Position numbers and translations under genes: made by a program | Source: Paenibacillus pinisoli | GTDB lineage: Bacteria; Bacillota; Bacilli; Paenibacillales; Paenibacillaceae | Direction of reading: 5' to 3' | NCBI RefSeq assembly: GCF_003605435.1 | Contig: NZ_QXQB01000004.1 | Span: forward strand, 1-64,000 | Length of the DNA stretch: 64,000 nucleotides | Shown: one piece after another, positions 59,561 through 64,000 of the stretch | How positions within the stretch are numbered: position 1 is the stretch's first letter | Layout: the number at the start of each line of letters is the position of its first letter | The notes under the pieces: generated by a model | What the model was told of the DNA's origin: nothing | Seen by the model: the letters and a program-made list of their open reading frames with translations, nothing else | Databases searched by the model: none

Positions 59561-61309
59561 ATGCAGCGCAATGTATGGCTTATGGCAATCAGCGTGATCG
59601 CCGCGTTGATCCTAATAAACAATACGGTCTATTACTTCTTGACGAAAAAAACGCTGGAAGACGGTCATAAGCAAGAGATGCTGCGGCTCGCAAAGCAAAT
59701 TGAGCAGTCTGTGGAGCAGGCGCGCAAGGGTGCGGAGTTCTATGAGGAGCAAATTGCCAGAGAGCTGAGAACGGCGTCGATCGCAGCCCAATATGCGCTT
59801 GATCCGGATATCGAGAAAGTAACCAATGAGCAGCTTCAAGAGCTTAGCGAGAAGCTGGATATCGCCCATATCAGCTTGCTGAAGCGAACCGACGACGACA
59901 TTGTGCTGTACCAATCCTCTGATCCTACACAGCCGGGAACAAGCACGAAGAAGTGGAAGCCGTGGCATGAGATCTTCCAGCAGCTGTTCAACCAGGAAGA
60001 CTTGGCGGGCGACTGGCTGGGCCAGAGGATGACGAATTTCTGGAGCGGTCCGTTCGAGACCTCCTCTACCGACAAGAAGAAAATATACAAGTGGGGCTAT
60101 TATTATGATGGGACGACAAATTACATTATCGATCCATACGTAGACTTCAAGAGCAGCCAGGAAATGTACATGCAGATTGCCGGTGTGGACCGGCTGCTTA
60201 CGGATTTGGTAGAAAAGGATGATTCGCTTCTGGAGATTGCGGTATTCAATCCGCGCACATTCCCGGAGGGCATCCAATCGGCAGATAGCGAGGGCGAGCT
60301 GAAGGAGCATGTCGTGCAGCGTTCCCTCTTGTTCGGCAAGTATGGGATAAAGTCGGACAGTGATGCGCAATCCGTTCAAGAGGCCTATCATTCCAATAAG
60401 ATAGTGACCTATATGGACAGGATCGACGGACGCCATGTCTATAAAATGTTCATTCCTGTATCGATGAGCGACCGCGAGATGAGCGTCGTGGACGAGCAGG
60501 GCAATCCGCTCAAGAACTACGTCCTTGCCATCAACTCGGATTACGGCATTATTCAGGAAAAGTTGAATGAGCAGTTTCTGAACCTGGGACTTATTATTAC
60601 AATGCTTACGCTGGCAAGCTTGATCATAGCGGCTATTGCCATGAGATATGCCAAGCAGTCCAGGGACAAAGCGGTAGCTGTTACCCAGGAGACATACGCC
60701 GAGGAGATCAACAGCCTATTTCATTCCATACGCGCGCAGCGGCATGATTTTATTAATCATGTGCAGACGATTCATTCCTTGGCTGAACTGAACAAGCATA
60801 AGGAACTGATCGCCTATACGAAAGAGCTGACCGGCGAAATCAAGGTGATGAACGATATTATCAATATCGGGAACCCCGCTATTGCGGCTCTTATTCGCTC
60901 CAAGATCTCGCAGGCGGAAGGATACAGAATCAACTTCCAGTGCCGGTTCAACGGGCTCAGGCTGCAAGGCATGGGCGGCAAGACGCTTGATATGAATCGG
61001 ATACTGGGCAATCTGATCGATAATGCATTCGACGAAGTGCTGAAGTATGAAGAGGCTAAACGAAATATTCTGCTTGAAGGCGACCAAACGGAGCATTATC
61101 TTGAATTCCGGGTAACCAACACATGCGATGAAGCAGAGGATCGGGCACTGAAGCCTTTATTCGAGGCAGGCTATTCCACGAAGCAGGATCAGCATCAGGG
61201 ATTGGGACTTGCGATCGTCAAAGGGATCGCAGAGCGTTACAAAGGGGAGCTTATGGTCATTGCAGAGAGTCGGGACCAGCTTGCTTTTATCGTTCGACTT
61301 CCGTTATAA
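59561..61309 (+). CDS. Spo0B-type sensor histidine kinase
   Basis: The 582-residue kinase has a transmembrane segment at 7-27, an extracytoplasmic sensor region (about 30-345), a second segment at 347-367, and a short dimerisation helix with phospho-acceptor H395 in RAQRHDFINHVQTIHSL, the Spo0B/AgrC/CitS-type motif. The ATPase has NLIDNAFDE and GLGLAIVKG. No response regulator gene lies nearby. The ligand is unknown. The ribosome site is weak (GGGGCAAGAG). Confidence 0.88.
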   Translation: MQRNVWLMAISVIAALILINNTVYYFLTKKTLEDGHKQEMLRLAKQIEQSVEQARKGAEFYEEQIARELRTASIAAQYALDPDIEKVTNEQLQELSEKLDIAHISLLKRTDDDIVLYQSSDPTQPGTSTKKWKPWHEIFQQLFNQEDLAGDWLGQRMTNFWSGPFETSSTDKKKIYKWGYYYDGTTNYIIDPYVDFKSSQEMYMQIAGVDRLLTDLVEKDDSLLEIAVFNPRTFPEGIQSADSEGELKEHVVQRSLLFGKYGIKSDSDAQSVQEAYHSNKIVTYMDRIDGRHVYKMFIPVSMSDREMSVVDEQGNPLKNYVLAINSDYGIIQEKLNEQFLNLGLIITMLTLASLIIAAIAMRYAKQSRDKAVAVTQETYAEEINSLFHSIRAQRHDFINHVQTIHSLAELNKHKELIAYTKELTGEIKVMNDIINIGNPAIAALIRSKISQAEGYRINFQCRFNGLRLQGMGGKTLDMNRILGNLIDNAFDEVLKYEEAKRNILLEGDQTEHYLEFRVTNTCDEAEDRALKPLFEAGYSTKQDQHQGLGLAIVKGIAERYKGELMVIAESRDQLAFIVRLPL

Positions 61310-61334
61310 AGAGGGACTTGTTAAGATGTGAAAT

Positions 61335-61377
61335 AAGCGTCATTCGACGGAAGGCAGTCGTCGTTATGGCGTTTTTT
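61335..61377 (+). terminator. terminator of the kinase gene
   Basis: AAGCGTCAT pairs with ATGGCGTTT, and CGACG with CGTCG inside it, followed by T. The -10 of the next gene starts four bases after the T run. Confidence 0.75.
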
Positions 61378-61378
61378 C

Positions 61379-61387
61379 TGTTATAAT
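61379..61387 (+). promoter_or_regulatory. extended -10 promoter of the SWIM gene
   Basis: TGTTATAAT is a perfect TGnTATAAT extended -10. No good -35 is seen at 16-18 bases; that space is inside the preceding terminator. Confidence 0.6.
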
Positions 61388-61432
61388 GGAAAGAATGCAT
61401 TGTACGGGAAAGAAAGCGGGTGAAGAACTCCT

Positions 61433-63022
61433 ATGCGCCTCGACGAGAAGCTGCACGCTGCCTTCGAGCAGCAGCTTGGCAACCATGTATCCGGCACAAT
61501 CATTAAGCGTGGATGGAGTTATTATAAGGACGGTCATGTCCAGAACGCGCAGGAAACCGTTCATGATACCTTGACGGGAATTGTACGGGGGACCGATCTT
61601 TATGCTGTTGTCATGGATGCGGAGCATTTTGGCTACAGCACATGCACTTGCCCATTTGATGGTTACTGCAAGCATATGGTTGCCGTTTATTTTCAATATT
61701 GCGCGGATGCCCTTGGAGGCGAACCGGCTGCGGAGCAGTCTTATTTCCGCCTGCTTGGGTTGGTGCCGGCCAGCACACTGGCCAAAAGGGGGAATTCCGA
61801 AGAATCTCGCGGCGAAGAGATTAGCGATTTGGGAGAGGAAGGGAGCGCTCTTGAATGGCTGACTTGGATGGAAGGGGAATATGGTGAGACGTGGAGAAAA
61901 TGCCGGCACTCCCTCCATGCGCTGCAGCCTGTCCTCTCCGGACTGAAGGGCTTGTCCAAGGATTGGGACACGAAGCGCCGGCGTCTGCATTGGTCTGCCG
62001 CCATCATGTTCGTGCTGGAGCAGGCAGAGCGGGCGATTAATACAGTAGACAGCTTCAGCCGGTATTATCACGAGATGTCGTTTCTGAGAATGGCGGAGCC
62101 GTGGATCGAGCATCTGCATACGCTGGCCGGAGAACTGGAGCCGGCTTCGATGAGCGATGCGGAGCGGGCGTGGTGCGACGAATTGATAGGCCGCATGAAG
62201 GCGCGAGCGCTCCTTATGGAACGCCAGCTGTTCGAGTGGGGCTATATCTATCTGTCATTCTGCGAGAAACTGTCTGCCGATCCAATCTGGCACAAGCGGG
62301 AGCTGGATTCGCTGCTCTCAGAGCTCGGCATGCCGCATGCGGGCGAACGCAATGATTCGTTCTTGCATGCTGCGATAGGCATGCTGTATTTTTTGCGGAA
62401 TGAAGACGAGAAATCCTTGCATTATTTCGCCCAAGGCGCGTTCGAGCGTATTCAGAAGCTCATCTATCCTTGTGTTGCCCAGCGCATGGAAGAAGGCTCG
62501 TGGGAGTCGGCAGAAAGCTGGATGGCATTCCTCTATGAACGGGTGTACCAGAACCGGAACGCCCGCAACATTGGACCCTTCATGGCGCTGTGCCGCCGTG
62601 CGGACACAGACCGTCCGGAGCTTCCGCTCTGGAACGATTATATGACGGAGCTGCTTCCGTATTCCTACACGGAGCTGTCGGAGCACTGGCTGAATCTGCA
62701 GCGGTACGAGGATTGGGCCGATTTGCAAATGTTCCTGGGCGTAAAAGCGGAGGAGATCGATGCCGCCGCTATGCGGGAAGTCGCGAAGGCGGCGCCGCAA
62801 GTTCTGCTGCCGTTGTATCACCAGTCCGTCGACAGCGCTATTGCCTCACGGAACAGGCAAGGCTACCGCCTTGCCGTCAAGCAGCTCAAGAAGCTGGAGA
62901 AGCTGTACAAATCGACCAAGGAATCGGCGAAATGGGACGGTTATCTGGCGGAGCTTGTCTCCAAAAACCAGCGGCTGCGCGCGTTGCAGGAAGAGCTGTG
63001 GAAAGGGAAGATCATCACATGA
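61433..63022 (+). CDS. SWIM zinc-finger protein (YwqB-like)
   Basis: The 529-residue protein has a SWIM zinc finger with C71-x-C73, C79 and H81 (CTCPFDGYCKH) after an N-terminal beta region, followed by a long helical region that I cannot assign. SWIM proteins of this type are paired with SNF2 helicases (ywqA-ywqB in B. subtilis), as here: the next gene starts inside the stop codon (ATGA). A role in DNA or chromatin handling is inferred from the pair. The ribosome site is weak. Confidence 0.87.
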   Translation: MRLDEKLHAAFEQQLGNHVSGTIIKRGWSYYKDGHVQNAQETVHDTLTGIVRGTDLYAVVMDAEHFGYSTCTCPFDGYCKHMVAVYFQYCADALGGEPAAEQSYFRLLGLVPASTLAKRGNSEESRGEEISDLGEEGSALEWLTWMEGEYGETWRKCRHSLHALQPVLSGLKGLSKDWDTKRRRLHWSAAIMFVLEQAERAINTVDSFSRYYHEMSFLRMAEPWIEHLHTLAGELEPASMSDAERAWCDELIGRMKARALLMERQLFEWGYIYLSFCEKLSADPIWHKRELDSLLSELGMPHAGERNDSFLHAAIGMLYFLRNEDEKSLHYFAQGAFERIQKLIYPCVAQRMEEGSWESAESWMAFLYERVYQNRNARNIGPFMALCRRADTDRPELPLWNDYMTELLPYSYTELSEHWLNLQRYEDWADLQMFLGVKAEEIDAAAMREVAKAAPQVLLPLYHQSVDSAIASRNRQGYRLAVKQLKKLEKLYKSTKESAKWDGYLAELVSKNQRLRALQEELWKGKIIT

Positions 63023-64000
63023 GAACGCTGACGAACCCGAGAGAATGGACCATAGACGGAGCTTGGCATGGCGAGCAGGGCGAAGCCGGTATCCGATTGT
63101 CGGGTATCGAACGCAAGGATATGGCTGACGGCAAGCTGAGGGCGCTGCTATTCGGGTGGCACAAGGCATCGTGGTATGGGGCGGAGGTCGAGGAGCTGCG
63201 TTTAGGCGCGGATCTGTATTTGAGGCTAAGCCCTCTTCTGGCCATCGATTATTTGTCCGCTCCGGCGCCAGTGCGTCTGATGCGGATCATCTGGACCCCT
63301 CGATTGGCGGTATTGATGCGAATCGCAAGCATGTTAAGGGAAGCTCTGCTTAGCGGCTGGTATGAGCCGGATTGGGCCAATTGGTCGGAGGAACGCAGAG
63401 CATGGAGCCTGGCGATACCGGATGAGCGGGAGGAACTGGCAGGGCTATGGGAAGGGCTGCTCCAGCAGGCGGCCGAGCACGGGGACGCCGATGTCCATCG
63501 CTGGCTTGGCGATGCCATTGAAGAAATTATTGAGGGTGACGAGGAAGCCGGCAAGCATTGGCGCTCGATTGCAGCCTCAGCAGGCGAAGGTGTCTTGAGG
63601 CGGAAGGGCGCCGACGAATCGGAATGGCTTGTTGCCATTGGATTCAAGAAGGATATGCTGCCGTTCCGGGTGGCGCTGCAGCTGGCGGAGCCTGCGGAGG
63701 GCAGAAGCTGGCGCTTGCTGCCCGCGCTTCAAAGCCGTGAGGGCGGAGACTGGATGCAGCTGGAAGCCGACGCTCCCGGTACGGGTGCCGCTCCTGCCCT
63801 GCCGGAAGAGTGGGAGCCCTTCCTGGCGCCGAAGCTGGAGAAGGAGGAAGCGAAGTGGGCTGCAGTGCTGGCGCATCTGGAAGAGCGTCCGGGTGCCATC
63901 AGGAAGACGCTTGCCGAGCAAGAGGCATGGTCGTTCCTGGAGCATGACAGCATCGCGCTGCTGGAGGCGGGCGTCCCGGTGCTGCTGCCTGCATGGTGGG
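63019..64000 (+). CDS. SNF2-family helicase, N-terminal part (cut by window end)
   Basis: From ATG 63019 the frame stays open for 327 codons to the window end. The residues seen belong to the variable N-terminal region of bacterial SNF2 helicases; the stretch SIALLEAGVPVLLPAWW just before the edge is typical of the domain that precedes the helicase motor (DUF3670/SNF2-associated). The ATPase motifs would lie beyond the edge, so the helicase call rests on this segment and on coupling to the SWIM gene. This frame has no stop inside the window. Confidence 0.78.
   Translation, partial: MRTLTNPREWTIDGAWHGEQGEAGIRLSGIERKDMADGKLRALLFGWHKASWYGAEVEELRLGADLYLRLSPLLAIDYLSAPAPVRLMRIIWTPRLAVLMRIASMLREALLSGWYEPDWANWSEERRAWSLAIPDEREELAGLWEGLLQQAAEHGDADVHRWLGDAIEEIIEGDEEAGKHWRSIAASAGEGVLRRKGADESEWLVAIGFKKDMLPFRVALQLAEPAEGRSWRLLPALQSREGGDWMQLEADAPGTGAAPALPEEWEPFLAPKLEKEEAKWAAVLAHLEERPGAIRKTLAEQEAWSFLEHDSIALLEAGVPVLLPAWW

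Overview
The window comes from an endospore-forming Firmicute, most likely Paenibacillus or a close relative. Evidence: a Bacillus-type 23S 3' end with a tRNA array, strong GGAGG ribosome sites with frequent GTG/TTG starts, sporulation genes (pdaA-like deacetylase, yhbH, ytvI, YhcN/YlaJ lipoprotein, gerE), a sufCDSUB operon, and a Paenibacillus-style sugar ABC importer with an AraC-type response regulator and a YesM-type kinase. The assignment to genus is an inference from gene content. Most of the window is ordinary, fairly GC-rich chromosome.

Layout. 1-1150: 23S end, seven tRNA genes with no 5S gene, terminators. 1183-15652: a Gre-factor-like protein behind a possible leader peptide, PdaA-like deacetylase, YhbH, sbcDC, membrane proteins, a GGDEF-EAL protein, YunC, methionine salvage (mtnK-mtnA) and a DUF1802 protein. 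15724-20988: sufCDSUB behind a Fur-like site. 21069-30380: two HD-GYP proteins, molybdopterin genes (a moaD-moaE fusion, moeB, moaA), YunD-like phosphoesterase, YfkAB radical SAM protein, YtvI. 30387-36405: thiamine operon thiC-thiF-thiE::thiS-thiG-thiO behind a TPP riboswitch. 36588-38589: fabH with a FapR operator, and a sporulation lipoprotein. 38686-46219: broken sugar-nucleotide genes, an RmlD-like reductase, then a surface glycosylation set (double GT-C glycosyltransferase, GT2, GtrA flippase, class D sortase). 46288-47507: gerE, and an AT-rich pair (retropepsin-like protease plus an 86-residue partner) between two identical 37-base repeats. 47770-56753: sugar ABC importer with two binding proteins and a two-component system. 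56783-57064: two palindromic elements, one apparently an IS3-type miniature element inside a terminator. 57070-64000: catalase, TPR membrane protein, Spo0B-type kinase, and a SWIM zinc-finger protein followed by a SNF2 helicase cut by the window end.

How the genes work together. Both ubiquitin-like sulfur carriers here are parts of fusions: MoaD has its GG inside a MoaD-MoaE protein, while ThiS is the free C-terminal tail of a ThiE-ThiS protein. Each lies next to its own E1-like adenylyltransferase. Two of the three cyclic-di-GMP genes have Spo0A-box-like sites upstream, which suggests a link between sporulation and second-messenger turnover.

The best candidates for undescribed biology are the retropepsin/partner cassette, the double GT-C protein with its sortase neighbourhood, the out-of-frame leader peptide before the Gre-like gene, and the thiC leader whose ribosome site lies inside a terminator hairpin. 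All function calls rest on reading the sequence; no database search was run.
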